Below are positions 34,009-43,193 of a DNA stretch of 64,000 nucleotides, in pieces. Under the pieces are notes generated by a model, which had not been told where the DNA came from, searched no databases, and saw nothing but the letters and a program-made list of their open reading frames with translations. Position numbers and translations under genes: made by a program. The DNA comes from Caballeronia peredens (lineage in GTDB: Bacteria; Pseudomonadota; Gammaproteobacteria; Burkholderiales; Burkholderiaceae), in contig FCOH02000006.1 of assembly GCA_001544595.2 (NCBI GenBank), positions 248,001 through 312,000 of the forward strand, written 5' to 3'. The stretch's first letter is position 1; each line of letters begins with the position of its first letter.

Positions 34009-35280
34009 TTGAAGCAAGACATCAATCGATGGTGGACCGTCCTTGGCGGCGCAATCTGCCTTTCCGTCGGCGCGGGCGTGATATCGGCGTTCATGTTCGG
34101 CACCTTCATCAAGGCGATCGCCGCCGAAAACGGCTGGAGCCGCGCGCAGGTATCGCTCGGTCTCACCATCTTCGAGTTCGCCATGGGGCCGGGCACGATC
34201 GTGCTCGGCTCGCTTATCGACCGCTTCGGCGTGCGTCGTCCCACGATGGTGTTCCTGCTGCTGTTCGCGGGGTCCATCGCGCTCGTCGGCGTGATTCCCG
34301 TATCGCTCGCGCTGTTCTGTCTCGTGTTCGTGATGGTCGGCTTCTTCGCGCCGGGCAGCAATGCGTTGCCGTATGCAAAAGTAGTCTGTGCGCGTTTCGA
34401 CCACCGGCGCGGACTGGCGCTCGGGCTGACTGTCGGCGGCACGGCTATCGGCGCCATGCTGATGCCGCAATACGCGGGCTATCTGTTGCGTCATTTCGGC
34501 TGGCGCACCGGCTATCTCGGCGTTGCCGCGCTGATGGTCGTGCTGTCGATTCCCGCGCTCTACTTCCTCGTGAAGATGCCGCCGGGCGTGGACGAATCGA
34601 TCTCGCGACGCGCACGTGAGGCGCGTGCCGATCTGCCTTCGCTGTGGACGATCTTTCGCCACGACCGCACATTCCGTTTGCTGGGCATCGCCATCTTCTG
34701 CATGTCCGGCGTGTTGCTCGCGCTGCTTTCGCAACTCGTTCCGATGATGACCGATCGCGGCGAAACCGTGCGCGCCGCCGGGACGATGCTGTCCATCGCG
34801 GGTCTTGCTTCTGCGGTCGGGCGTTTGTTTGCGGGCTATCTGATGGACCGCGTTCATGCGCCGTATGTCGCGGCCATGTCGTTCGGACTGACACTGTGCG
34901 GCGTGCTGATTCTCGCCGCGGGCGCCACCGGCGATGCCGCGATGGCCGCTTCAGCGATGATCGGCGTGAGCATCGGCGCCGAAGCCGACATCATCACGTT
35001 CATCGTGAGCCGCTATTTCGATCTGCGTCTTTTCGGCCGTGTTTGCGGCGGGATGTGGGCATGCTGGGGCTGGGGCGCCGGCATCATGATCTTCCTGTCC
35101 GGCCTCTGTTACGACCTCACGCATTCGTATCATCTGGCGCTGTGGGTGTTCTCGGGACTCGTCGCCGTGTCGGTGATCTCGATCATCCGGCTCGGGCCCT
35201 ATGCTTATCCGGAACAAGGCGATCCGCGCAAGAACATCGCTCAAGGCCTCGCACTCGACAAATCCGCCGAAGCGAATTGA
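34009..35280 (+). CDS. MFS permease (oxalate/formate or monocarboxylate-type)
   Basis: A 423-residue protein with about twelve membrane spans. 'GSLIDRFGVRRPTM' near residues 65-78 is the MFS loop 2-3 signature, and 'GYLMDRVHAPYV' the matching loop in the second half. The initiator is TTG: AGGAG sits 8 nt before it and no ATG fits. It probably imports the aromatic acid or exports a product. It ends 74 bp from the convergent module C reductase gene. Confidence 0.9.
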   Translation: MKQDINRWWTVLGGAICLSVGAGVISAFMFGTFIKAIAAENGWSRAQVSLGLTIFEFAMGPGTIVLGSLIDRFGVRRPTMVFLLLFAGSIALVGVIPVSLALFCLVFVMVGFFAPGSNALPYAKVVCARFDHRRGLALGLTVGGTAIGAMLMPQYAGYLLRHFGWRTGYLGVAALMVVLSIPALYFLVKMPPGVDESISRRAREARADLPSLWTIFRHDRTFRLLGIAIFCMSGVLLALLSQLVPMMTDRGETVRAAGTMLSIAGLASAVGRLFAGYLMDRVHAPYVAAMSFGLTLCGVLILAAGATGDAAMAASAMIGVSIGAEADIITFIVSRYFDLRLFGRVCGGMWACWGWGAGIMIFLSGLCYDLTHSYHLALWVFSGLVAVSVISIIRLGPYAYPEQGDPRKNIAQGLALDKSAEAN

Positions 35281-35354
35281 CTAACGGATGAATTGATTTC
35301 GACGCTTATGCTCGTATGCCACGACGACATGCGGGCACAAGCGCTTTTATAAAC

Positions 35355-36320
35355 TCAGAAGTCGATCACCAGGCGTCCGCTTTTCGAGCCTGAGCAGCAA
35401 ATCAACATTGTGTCGCCTGCGGCCTGTTCGCGCTCGCTCAACACGCTGTCGCGATGATCCGGCGTTCCTTCGATCACATCGACCTGACACGCGCCGCAAA
35501 TGCCTTCCTCGCAGGAATACGGCGCTGAAACGCCGCCTTCGCGCAGCACCTGAAGAATGGTTTTACCCGGTGGCACTTCGAACTGTTGCCCCGTACGATG
35601 CAACTGCACGACGAAGCCGCCCTCACAAGCCGCCGTGGCACGCGGCGCGAAGTATTCGATATGCACGCATTCGGGATCGACCGAGGCGGTAGCCGCTTCA
35701 TAACCCGCGAGCATCGGCTGCGGACCGCAGCAATAGAAATGCGAGCCGACAGGCGCGTCGGCCACGATGGCCGCGATATCGATGACGCGCCCGTCATGTT
35801 CCGCATCGAAGTGCAGTTTCGCTTGCGGCAACGATGTCAGCGTATCGAGAAACGCCGCTTCCCTGCGCTCACGGCACGCATAATGCAGCTCGAACGACCG
35901 GTTCAGACGCATCAGCCGTTGCGCCATGCACCAGATCGGCGTGATGCCGATGCCGCCTGCGATCAGCACCGTATGCGGCGCCGTCTCGCACAGCGGAAAA
36001 TTGTTGCGCGGCCCGCCGATATCGAGCAACTGGCCGACACGCAATTGCTCGTGCATGAAACGCGACCCGCCCCGGCTCGCACGATCCCGCTTGATGCCGA
36101 TGAGATACGCGCGCTCGTCGCCATCGGCTGTCACGAGCGAGTACTGACGCATGAGACCGCTCGGCATGTGCACATCGATATGCGCGCCCGGCTCCGCGCG
36201 CGGCAATGCGGCGTTATCAGGGCGGCGAATTTCGTACACGTTGATGTCGTCGGCGGCGTAGCGGATCGCCGTTACGCGCATGTTCACCGGCGCATCGTTT
36301 GCGTTCATCTGCAAAGACAT
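35355..36320 (-). CDS. PDR/VanB-type oxygenase reductase, module C
   Basis: A 321-residue flavoprotein with FMN motif 'RQYSLV', NAD motif 'GGIGITPIW' and a C-terminal 2Fe-2S domain ('YSCEEGICGACQ' and a later cysteine in 'LICCSGSKS'). Same domain order as the module A reductase, so a direct electron donor to a Rieske oxygenase without ferredoxin. The natural partner is 37302-38645, on the other side of the IclR gene. AGGAGG stands 9 nt before the chosen ATG. Confidence 0.93.
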   Translation of the reverse strand: MSLQMNANDAPVNMRVTAIRYAADDINVYEIRRPDNAALPRAEPGAHIDVHMPSGLMRQYSLVTADGDERAYLIGIKRDRASRGGSRFMHEQLRVGQLLDIGGPRNNFPLCETAPHTVLIAGGIGITPIWCMAQRLMRLNRSFELHYACRERREAAFLDTLTSLPQAKLHFDAEHDGRVIDIAAIVADAPVGSHFYCCGPQPMLAGYEAATASVDPECVHIEYFAPRATAACEGGFVVQLHRTGQQFEVPPGKTILQVLREGGVSAPYSCEEGICGACQVDVIEGTPDHRDSVLSEREQAAGDTMLICCSGSKSGRLVIDF

Positions 36321-36362
36321 GAAACCACTCCTCCTTACGTGCGGCGCCAACGCGCCGCGAGT

Positions 36363-37166
36363 TCAATCTCGTCTGATGTCGTTGGCCGCGTTCTGCAGCA
36401 CGCTCTTCATCGGCAAGCGCGGCTTGAGCGCGAGCGCCGTGTCGAGCAGCATCTTGCGAAAGACCTTCACCTGATCCGTCGTGAAGCGCGTGAGCAGGCC
36501 CGATACCGTCAATGCGCCGAGCAACTCGCCGCGTTCGTTGAGCAGCGGCACGGCGACGGCGGCGAGATCGGGATCGCGGTCGCCCTTCGATACGACCCAG
36601 CCGCGCGCACGCGTCGACATGCTCGATTCCTCGCCGCGCGATTGCGGATCGAACGCCCACAACACGCGCCCGGCCGCGCCGCCTTTGAGCGAATGCCGCG
36701 AGCCTTCATCGAGGTGATGCCGCGCCGAACGCGGCGAATTCACGCGATAGAGACAGACGCGCTCATCGCCGTCGCGCACGTAGAACGAAGCGGTTTCGCG
36801 CGTGAACGTCGAGAGCTTTTGCAGCGCGGGGCGCACGAGATCTTCCAGACTCACTTCGGCCTGGCTCAGCGCGCCGAGCCGCCGCAATTCCGGCCCGAGC
36901 GTGAAGTGCCCGCTCGCGTCGCGCTCGAGAAATCGCATATGCACGAGCGACGCGCACAACCGGAGAATCGTGCTCTTGTAGAAGCCCGAGCGTTGCGCCA
37001 GCACTGCAAGCGACAACGCTTCGCCGGGCAGGCGAAAGCACTGGAGAATCGCAAGCGAACGCTCGACCGCCTCGACGCGCGGGCGCTTGTCTTCCAGTTC
37101 GTTCGCGTCGTCGAACGACGTGTCCGCGTGGGCCTGTGTTGCTCCTATCGGGTATTCGAGGTTCAT
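36363..37166 (-). CDS. IclR-family regulator of module C
   Basis: A 267-residue protein. The winged helix runs from 'VEAVERSLAILQCF' through 'YKSTILRLCASLVHM', and the effector domain includes 'AAVAVPLLNERGELLGALTV'. The start at MNLEYP has AGGAG 8 nt upstream; an ATG nine codons earlier has none. It is divergent from the third oxygenase gene by 135 bp, with a 15-bp palindrome between. The reductase gene follows it by 42 bp, probably in the same transcript. Confidence 0.93.
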   Translation of the reverse strand: MNLEYPIGATQAHADTSFDDANELEDKRPRVEAVERSLAILQCFRLPGEALSLAVLAQRSGFYKSTILRLCASLVHMRFLERDASGHFTLGPELRRLGALSQAEVSLEDLVRPALQKLSTFTRETASFYVRDGDERVCLYRVNSPRSARHHLDEGSRHSLKGGAAGRVLWAFDPQSRGEESSMSTRARGWVVSKGDRDPDLAAVAVPLLNERGELLGALTVSGLLTRFTTDQVKVFRKMLLDTALALKPRLPMKSVLQNAANDIRRD

Positions 37167-37220
37167 CGCAACCGTCTCCTCAGGTTCGTCCATGAGGCAA
37201 TTTATAGCCCCGGTCAGCGG

Positions 37221-37235
37221 TTCTGTCCAACAGAA
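37221..37235. promoter_or_regulatory. Operator of the module C IclR protein
   Basis: TTCTGT-CCA-ACAGAA has perfect 6-bp arms. It lies 10 bp upstream of the -35 box of the oxygenase promoter, an activator position, and 55 bp before the iclR start. A related half-site GTTCTGAC occurs on the other strand near 37250. Confidence 0.75.
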
Positions 37236-37245
37236 TTTGTGCCGC

Positions 37246-37274
37246 TTGTCAGAACGCTGTGCGAACCCTAATCT
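37246..37274 (+). promoter_or_regulatory. Sigma-70 promoter of the module C oxygenase
   Basis: TTGTCA at 37246-37251, 17-bp spacer, TAATCT at 37269-37274, with the start codon 27 bp further on. Confidence 0.7.
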
Positions 37275-37301
37275 GCACTCACCTGAACACGGAGACGGAA
37301 C

Positions 37302-38645
37302 ATGCTGAGTGCAGCGATGAACGAAAGACTCACGCGCGTCGGCCCGGGCACGCCGGGCGGCGAATTGATGCGGCGTTACTGGATTCCGATTGCGCCCTAT
37401 TCGCAGTTCGACGATGAAAATCCCGTGCACAAGGTGCGCGTGCTCGGCGAAGATCTCGTGCTCTACAAAGACAAGAGTGGTACGCTCGGCCTCATCGGCG
37501 ACCGCTGTCTGCATCGCAATGTCGATCTGAAGTTCGGCATCCCCGATCAGTGCGGCTTGCGCTGCCCGTATCACGGCTGGCTCTTCAATGAAGACGGCAA
37601 ATGCGTCGAGCGGCCGATGGAAGCGACGCCGCGCGGCGAGATCAAGCAGAAGCTCAAGGCCTATCCGGTGCAGGAACTGGGCGGACTCGTCTTCGCGTAT
37701 CTCGGACCGCTGCCCGCCCCCGCGCTGCCGCGCTGGGATCTCTTCGTATGGCCGAATGCGATTCGTCAGATCGCCATCATGAAGATCGACTGCAACTGGC
37801 TGCAATGTCACGAGAACACGGGCGACCCGACACACAGCGCATGGGCGCATGGCCACATGTTCCAGTACGTACTGGAAAAGCAGGGCCGTTATGAAGAAGC
37901 GTCAGCGCGCGCCGAGCATACGCTGCATACGCGTCTGAAGACCGGCATCGGCATCAAGGAGCTCTATGCGAATCCGAGCACGCACGGTATCTCGAAGGGC
38001 GTGCGCTATTCGAAGGATCTCGGCGCGGACGAGGACTACACGCGGGAACATTCGACCGTGATCTTCCCGTTCTTCACGCAGACGGGCAAGACCGGCGCGC
38101 CGCGCAGCGAGTATCAGATTCGCGTGCCGATCGACGACGAACACACGTACCACATCTGCTATCAGGTTTATGCAGCGCCGCCGGGCGTCGAAGCGCCCAA
38201 GCAGGACAGCGTGCCGTGGTACGAGCCGCCGCGTTTCGACGAGAACGGCAAGCCGATCCTCGATTACGTGCTCGCGCAGGACGCACTCGTGTGGGATGCG
38301 CAAGGCGCGATCACCGATCGTTCGAAGGAGTTGCTCGGCCGCACCGACATTCCCATCGTGTTGCTGCGCAAGCAACTCGATGAACAGATTCGCCGTGTCG
38401 AAGAAGGGCTCGAACCGATCAACTTCTGGCGCGACGAATCGCCGGAGATCATCTACGGTTCAGGCGAAGCGCCGGACTACAGCAAGCCGCTTCTCAAGCA
38501 TAACTTCCGCAAGCTCTATCATCGCGGCTTCTTCAACGACGATGCCGACCGCTACGGCCCGATCATCGAGGACGTGAAGAATCTGCATCGACGGATCGAG
38601 GAAGCAGAAATTGCCGCGCGCGAAGCCAGCGCGGACGCGACCTGA
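37302..38645 (+). CDS. Rieske oxygenase alpha subunit, module C
   Basis: A 447-residue oxygenase. Rieske ligands C69, H71, C88 and H91 ('CLHRN', 'CPYHGW'). Mononuclear iron motif D175, H178 and H183 ('DPTHSAWAHGH'). The opening 'TRVGPGTPGGELMRRYW' matches the phthalate-dioxygenase-like branch, and it is closer in its active-site motif to module A than to module B. The reductase at 35355 is the likely donor. The aldo-keto reductase gene follows by 21 bp. Confidence 0.94.
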   Translation: MLSAAMNERLTRVGPGTPGGELMRRYWIPIAPYSQFDDENPVHKVRVLGEDLVLYKDKSGTLGLIGDRCLHRNVDLKFGIPDQCGLRCPYHGWLFNEDGKCVERPMEATPRGEIKQKLKAYPVQELGGLVFAYLGPLPAPALPRWDLFVWPNAIRQIAIMKIDCNWLQCHENTGDPTHSAWAHGHMFQYVLEKQGRYEEASARAEHTLHTRLKTGIGIKELYANPSTHGISKGVRYSKDLGADEDYTREHSTVIFPFFTQTGKTGAPRSEYQIRVPIDDEHTYHICYQVYAAPPGVEAPKQDSVPWYEPPRFDENGKPILDYVLAQDALVWDAQGAITDRSKELLGRTDIPIVLLRKQLDEQIRRVEEGLEPINFWRDESPEIIYGSGEAPDYSKPLLKHNFRKLYHRGFFNDDADRYGPIIEDVKNLHRRIEEAEIAAREASADAT

Positions 38646-38666
38646 TCACACGCCCGGAGGCTCGCG

Positions 38667-39689
38667 ATGAAATACAGAAGCATCGGGCGCACGGATCTGA
38701 AGGTATCCGAGATCGGCTTCGGCTGCGGCGGGAACGCCGGTCTGATGGTGCGCGGCACCTTTGACGAGCAGTTGCGTATCGTCGAGGCTGCGCTCGAAGC
38801 AGGCATCAATTACTTCGACCTCGCGCCGGATTACATCGGCGCCGAGGCGAATCTCGGCCGCGTGCTGCATGAGCTGGGCGCGCGTCCGCTGCTCAACTCG
38901 AAGGTCGAGATACGTGCGGAAAATCTCGACGACATCGCAGCGCATGTCGTGCATTCCGCTGAATCGAGCCTGAAAACGCTGGGCGTCGATTATCTCGACG
39001 TGCTGCAGATTCACAACGCTCCTGTATGCGGATCGCGAGCGCCTGCAGGACGCGACTATCACACGCTCGGTGTGCGGCACTTTCTGGGGCCACGTGGCGC
39101 GCTCGAAGGCCTGCGACGTCTGCTCGATACGGGCAAGGTGCGCCACATCGGTTTCGTCTGCCGCGGCAACGATGCGCCTTATGTGCGCGAGTTGCTCGCG
39201 ACCGGCATGTTCAGCCTGATCAACGTGCCTTATACGCTGCTGAATCCGAGCGCGGGCATGGTGCTCCCGGCGAATCTCGCAGTCGAAAAGGACGGCGGCG
39301 CCGTGCTCGACGATGCGCGCAAGGCCGACGCCGGCACAGCGATCTATAGCGTGCTGGCGCGCGGCTTTCTGTCCGATCAAAGCGTCGCGGGCGCAGCGCA
39401 TCATCCGCTGGCGCGCGAGACGTCCGCCAACGCCGCCGATGCCGCGAAGATGCGCGAGCGTGCCGCGCGCGTGAGCTTCCTCGCACGCGAAACGGGCATC
39501 TCGCTCGCGCAGGCTGCGTTCCGCTTCGTGCTCGCGCATCCCGGCGTGACGACGGCGCTCGGCGGATTCTCGTCGATGGAACAGTTGAAGGAGCTATGCG
39601 CGGTGTCCGGCATGGGGCCTTTTCCAGGCGAACTGAATGCGCGGCTCGAACGCGTCTGGCAGAGCAATTTCGCCGAAACGGAGTCATGA
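38667..39689 (+). CDS. Aldo-keto reductase
   Basis: A 340-residue protein with the full catalytic tetrad: D51, Y56, K79 and H116 ('YFDLAPDYIGAE', 'LNSKVEI', 'LQIHN'). It reduces or oxidises carbonyl/alcohol groups with NADP(H). GGAGG lies 7 nt before the ATG. In the module C operon it probably handles an oxygenation product or an aldehyde released by O-demethylation; which one cannot be told. Confidence 0.92.
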   Translation: MKYRSIGRTDLKVSEIGFGCGGNAGLMVRGTFDEQLRIVEAALEAGINYFDLAPDYIGAEANLGRVLHELGARPLLNSKVEIRAENLDDIAAHVVHSAESSLKTLGVDYLDVLQIHNAPVCGSRAPAGRDYHTLGVRHFLGPRGALEGLRRLLDTGKVRHIGFVCRGNDAPYVRELLATGMFSLINVPYTLLNPSAGMVLPANLAVEKDGGAVLDDARKADAGTAIYSVLARGFLSDQSVAGAAHHPLARETSANAADAAKMRERAARVSFLARETGISLAQAAFRFVLAHPGVTTALGGFSSMEQLKELCAVSGMGPFPGELNARLERVWQSNFAETES

Positions 39690-39701
39690 TGGCGAACATA
39701 G

Positions 39702-39717
39702 TTGCATTTGCAATCAT
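39702..39717. repeat. ATAGTTGC-type palindromic word
   Basis: TTGCATTTGCAATCAT, preceded by ATAG, lies 28 bp before the start of the binding-protein gene. It belongs to the set also found at 13039, 44442 and 45560. Confidence 0.55.
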
Positions 39718-39744
39718 TCTGCAACGACGGAGGTTCACGTCCCC

Positions 39745-40824
39745 ATGACGACGACACGAAGAGACGTGATGCGTTTGGCCGCCACGACGCTCGCGCTCGG
39801 CGCCGCCGGCTTGCCGCTCGCCGCATGCGCGAAGGAACCGCAAGCGCAGCCGAATATGGCGCTCGCTGCCTACACCGGACCGGACCGCGCCGAAAAGATC
39901 CTTGCCGCCGCGAAGGAAGAAGGCGAACTGAACTTCTATACGTCGATTGCGCAGCCGGACGTCGCGCCGCTCATCGATCCGTTCGAAGCACGCTACGGCA
40001 TCAAGGTCAACATCTGGCGCGCGGGCGATGAACAGGTAGTGCAGCGCATCGTCGCGGAATCGCAGGGACATCGCTATATCGTGGATGCCGTGCATACGGG
40101 TTCGTCGTATCTCGATGCGCTGCGCCGCGAAAAGCTGCTCGCGCCGGTGTCGTCGCCGGTGCTGGCCGAACTCGCGCCGAACGTGGTGCCCGAACATCGT
40201 CACTGGGCATCGACGATGCTTTCCGTCTGGGTGCAGGCGTATAACACGCGCCTCATCAAGCCCGCCGATCTGCCCAGGCGCTACGACGATCTGCTCGCCG
40301 CCCACTGGAAAGGCAAGCTCGGCATCGAAGCGAAGAGTTCCGACTGGTTCGCCACCGTCGCGACGCAGATGGGGCGCGACAAGGGCATCGAGTTCTTTCG
40401 CACGCTCGTCGATACGAATGGCGTGGCTGCGCGCACGGGTAACTCGCTTCTCAACAATCTCGTGATTGCGGGCGAAGTGCCGCTGGCACTCGAGGTCTAC
40501 AACTACATGCCGGCGCAGGCCAAGCGTCGCGGCGCACCCATCGACTGGTTCGTGTTGCAGCCGGCAGCGGCACGCGCCAACGGCGTCGCCTTGCTCACGC
40601 ATGCGCCGCATCCGGCCGCGGCGCTGCTGCTGTACGACTATCTGCTATCTGTCGATGCGCAGCGCATTCTCGTCTCGCGCGATTACGTGCCGACGAATCG
40701 CAACGTCGCGTCGCCGATGCAGGGCGTGAACGTCGCACTCGTCGATCCGGCCATGACGATGAGCGAGCGCGGTCAATGGAACAAGGCGTTCAATCAGATC
40801 TTCCTGCACGCGTCGGGATCTTGA
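39745..40824 (+). CDS. ABC-type solute-binding lipoprotein (Fe3+/family 1 fold), no permease nearby
   Basis: A 359-residue extracellular solute-binding protein. The N-terminus has a twin-arginine-like 'TRRDVMRLA' and then 'LPLAAC' at residues 22-27, a lipoprotein signal with C27 as the anchor. 'AAKEEGELNFYTSIA' and 'DPFEARYGIKVNIWRAG' are typical of family 1 / ferric-type binding proteins. The matching permease and ATPase are not in the window. It follows the aldo-keto reductase by 55 bp, so it probably recognises the module C substrate or its metal need. Confidence 0.88.
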   Translation: MTTTRRDVMRLAATTLALGAAGLPLAACAKEPQAQPNMALAAYTGPDRAEKILAAAKEEGELNFYTSIAQPDVAPLIDPFEARYGIKVNIWRAGDEQVVQRIVAESQGHRYIVDAVHTGSSYLDALRREKLLAPVSSPVLAELAPNVVPEHRHWASTMLSVWVQAYNTRLIKPADLPRRYDDLLAAHWKGKLGIEAKSSDWFATVATQMGRDKGIEFFRTLVDTNGVAARTGNSLLNNLVIAGEVPLALEVYNYMPAQAKRRGAPIDWFVLQPAAARANGVALLTHAPHPAAALLLYDYLLSVDAQRILVSRDYVPTNRNVASPMQGVNVALVDPAMTMSERGQWNKAFNQIFLHASGS

Positions 40825-40833
40825 ATCGGAGAG

Positions 40834-41622
40834 TCAGCGAATCATCTCCCAGTTCGCATAGAAAACGCGTCTCACCGAGATCACGCTCAAACGCACGCCG
40901 GTGACGAGCGCATGCAGTACGCGGCCGAAATACGTCGGCCGCAAGACGTCGAGAAAGATGCAATAGCGCAGACGGTCCGACTCATTCACCGATTGATGCA
41001 CGAGCGTGTCATCGAAAATGAAGAGCGGATCGTCGTGCCAATAGTGGCGGCGCCCCGCTACCTTGATGTACACGTTCTCGTCGTGCACGGGCCTGAGGTT
41101 ATAAAGACAGCGCAACGTCAGCCGCAGCGGTCCGTAATGCACGGACGTGCTTTGACGCTGGTTGAACACCGATATGCCGATCGTCTGCACATAGCTGAAG
41201 TTGCGCGCGAGATCCGGCAAGTCGATCGAGCTTTCTATCGGCACGCCATACCAGCGCGCGAAGCACATGCCGCGTCGCTTGTCGGGCATTTGCGCGGCGA
41301 GTCGTTCTTGTATGTAGGGAAGATTCTTCCGGAACGCCGCAATCACGTAGCGAATTTCTTCCTGATGGCTCTCGGGCAAATCCGCGAGCGCGTAGACACC
41401 GCGATTGTGCGTGCACATCAGATCGACCAGAAGATTGAGCGGCGAAAGCACCCAGGTCAGCAGGCCGTTACCGAGAAAATAGCGGCGCCAGTTGGCGATA
41501 TCGAACTGGCGGCTTCGCTGGAAGTCCGCGAATCCGCATGCAATGAACGCGATGCAGAAGGTCGGGGCAAAGTACAGAAGAATGATCAGGATGAGGACGT
41601 AAAGAAGATCCTTTCGTTTCAC
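40834..41622 (-). CDS. Aspartyl/asparaginyl beta-hydroxylase family membrane protein (LpxO-like)
   Basis: A 262-residue protein with an N-terminal membrane helix at residues 6-30. The 2-oxoglutarate oxygenase core is clear: H162 ('SVHYGPLRLTLRCLY'), D205 and H209 ('FIFDDTLVHQ') and an arginine near 217-219. LpxO adds a hydroxyl to lipid A acyl chains; this protein has the same topology and size. It is convergent with the binding-protein gene and alone on its strand. Modification of a lipid A chain is the best guess. Confidence 0.85.
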   Translation of the reverse strand: MKRKDLLYVLILIILLYFAPTFCIAFIACGFADFQRSRQFDIANWRRYFLGNGLLTWVLSPLNLLVDLMCTHNRGVYALADLPESHQEEIRYVIAAFRKNLPYIQERLAAQMPDKRRGMCFARWYGVPIESSIDLPDLARNFSYVQTIGISVFNQRQSTSVHYGPLRLTLRCLYNLRPVHDENVYIKVAGRRHYWHDDPLFIFDDTLVHQSVNESDRLRYCIFLDVLRPTYFGRVLHALVTGVRLSVISVRRVFYANWEMIR

Positions 41623-41787
41623 ATTCGGCCTCGGCGGTAATCCACGTTGACCGTCACATCATAGTACGCACATAGTCGGTTTGAGCCGCGTGCTGCTGAA
41701 ATAAGACGCGCTAACAATCACTTTCCGGGTATTCCCGAATCCGTGAAGCGGTACACTGGGTCGCTCTCAACAGCCCCATCCTTCACG

Positions 41788-42153
41788 ATGAACCAACTTC
41801 TCGCGCTGCGCCCTTTCGTTCCTGCCAAGGACTTCGATTTGTCCAAGCGCTTTTATGAAGCGCTCGGCTTTCGCATCACGCATGAGGACGACAACATCGC
41901 CATGCTGAAGGCCGAAAGCTTCAGCTTCATTCTGCAGAACTTTTATGTGAAGGAATTAGCCGAGAACTTCATGCTGCAAATGCTCGTGCGCGATGTCGAT
42001 GCATGGTGGCGCGACAAGAATCCCGAAGCGCTCAGCGAACGCTTTGCCGTCAACGCGGCGCGCGCACCCGCGATACAGAGCTGGGGGATGAAGGTCGGTT
42101 TCCTGTTCGATCCGTCGGGCGTGCTGTGGCACGTGGCCGAGTCGCCTTTCTGA
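41788..42153 (+). CDS. Glyoxalase/bleomycin-resistance fold protein
   Basis: A 121-residue VOC-fold protein: 'FVPAKDFDLSKRFYEALGF' opens the first module (quoted as its start), and '[11 protein letters not shown]' ends the second. The metal-binding residues are not complete enough to assign lyase activity. The last 104 bp overlap the 3' end of the convergent AraC gene, which is rare. Function unknown. Confidence 0.82.
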   Translation: MNQLLALRPFVPAKDFDLSKRFYEALGFRITHEDDNIAMLKAESFSFILQNFYVKELAENFMLQMLVRDVDAWWRDKNPEALSERFAVNAARAPAIQSWGMKVGFLFDPSGVLWHVAESPF

Positions 42154-43084
42154 CTTTTGCCTTGTCCAAAGACGGCGAACGCTCGTTCAGCACGTTCGCA
42201 TCCTGTTCACGCTGGCCTCGATCGTTCGCCATTTCCTGCCGATACGCGCCCGGCGTCATGCCCTTCGCGGCCTTATAAGCTCGATTGAAATTCGCCACGC
42301 TCGGAAAACCGGAGCGCGCCGCGATCACCGCGACGGGCCATGCCGTATCGGCCAGCATGCGGCTCGCATGTCCAATCCTCACACGATTCACATAACGCCC
42401 CACGCTCTCGCCGACGTGCTGAACGAAATAGCGATTGAGCGTTCGCTCCGACAAGTTTGCCGCCTGCGCGAGTTCGCCTAGCGAGAGACGCTGGGCGAAG
42501 CGCGCATCGACGAGCGCCAGCACGCGATTGATGCGCTCGGGTTCATGTCCCGTCAACGATGCGCTTCCACTGAATGCACTCGGCGATGCCAGCGCCTGCG
42601 CCTCTTCGTCGGCGAGCGCGCAGAGCACGTCCAACGCCGCCGCAAGACGTTCGCGCGGCGACACGGACAGCAAACCATCGAGCCGGCCGCGCACTGCCGC
42701 ACTCGCTTTCGCGCTGAAGGCAAGCCCGCACGCGGCGCGTCGCAACAGCCGGTTCAGCGCCTCGTACTCGGGACAGCAACTCGCGATTCGCCGCGCCCAT
42801 TCGCCACTGAACCACACGACGATCGCCACCTGCGGCTCGCCCGCATTGATCGAGCGATTCGACGCCCACGTGTGCGGCAGATCGGGCGGCACGAGCACGA
42901 GATCGTCGCCGCCGTAGCTCGCAACCGAATCGCCGATATATCGCTTGCCGCGGCTGTTCATCGTCAGCGTGAGTTCGTACTCGGGATGATGGTGCCACTC
43001 AAACGGAATGCGCGCGATCCGGCGATTGAAGATGCGCACCGAGCAGCCCTCGCCCATTGCTACGTGTTCATACGATGCCTTCAT
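42050..43084 (-). CDS. AraC-family regulator with C-terminal extension
   Basis: A 344-residue protein. N-terminal cupin-like sensor: '[17 protein letters not shown]' and '[12 protein letters not shown]'. The double helix-turn-helix is at about 195-285 ('[21 protein letters not shown]' in part, and '[22 protein letters not shown]'). After the usual AraC end at '[11 protein letters not shown]' there is a basic, Pro/Ser-rich tail of about 60 residues, most of it read antisense to the glyoxalase gene. It is divergent from the DUF1479 gene by 109 bp and probably controls it. Confidence 0.88.
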   Translation of the reverse strand: MKASYEHVAMGEGCSVRIFNRRIARIPFEWHHHPEYELTLTMNSRGKRYIGDSVASYGGDDLVLVPPDLPHTWASNRSINAGEPQVAIVVWFSGEWARRIASCCPEYEALNRLLRRAACGLAFSAKASAAVRGRLDGLLSVSPRERLAAALDVLCALADEEAQALASPSAFSGSASLTGHEPERINRVLALVDARFAQRLSLGELAQAANLSERTLNRYFVQHVGESVGRYVNRVRIGHASRMLADTAWPVAVIAARSGFPSVANFNRAYKAAKGMTPGAYRQEMANDRGQREQDANVLNERSPSLDKAKVRKATRPRATARPTDRTGNRPSSPSSVSRVRAPR

Positions 43085-43193
43085 AGCGGACGTCCAGATA
43101 CGCAAAAACCTTGACCGGATAACATCACTCCGATTCTACGCGCGGGACTATGCTTTCACCATCGCCCGGACAAAGACAAGGACTGGAGACAGC

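Noticed and set aside
33853-34857. 334-residue leftward frame opposite the MFS permease gene
   Set aside because: His/Glu/Arg-rich mirror frame; the permease has twelve hydrophobic segments and a good ribosome site before its TTG.
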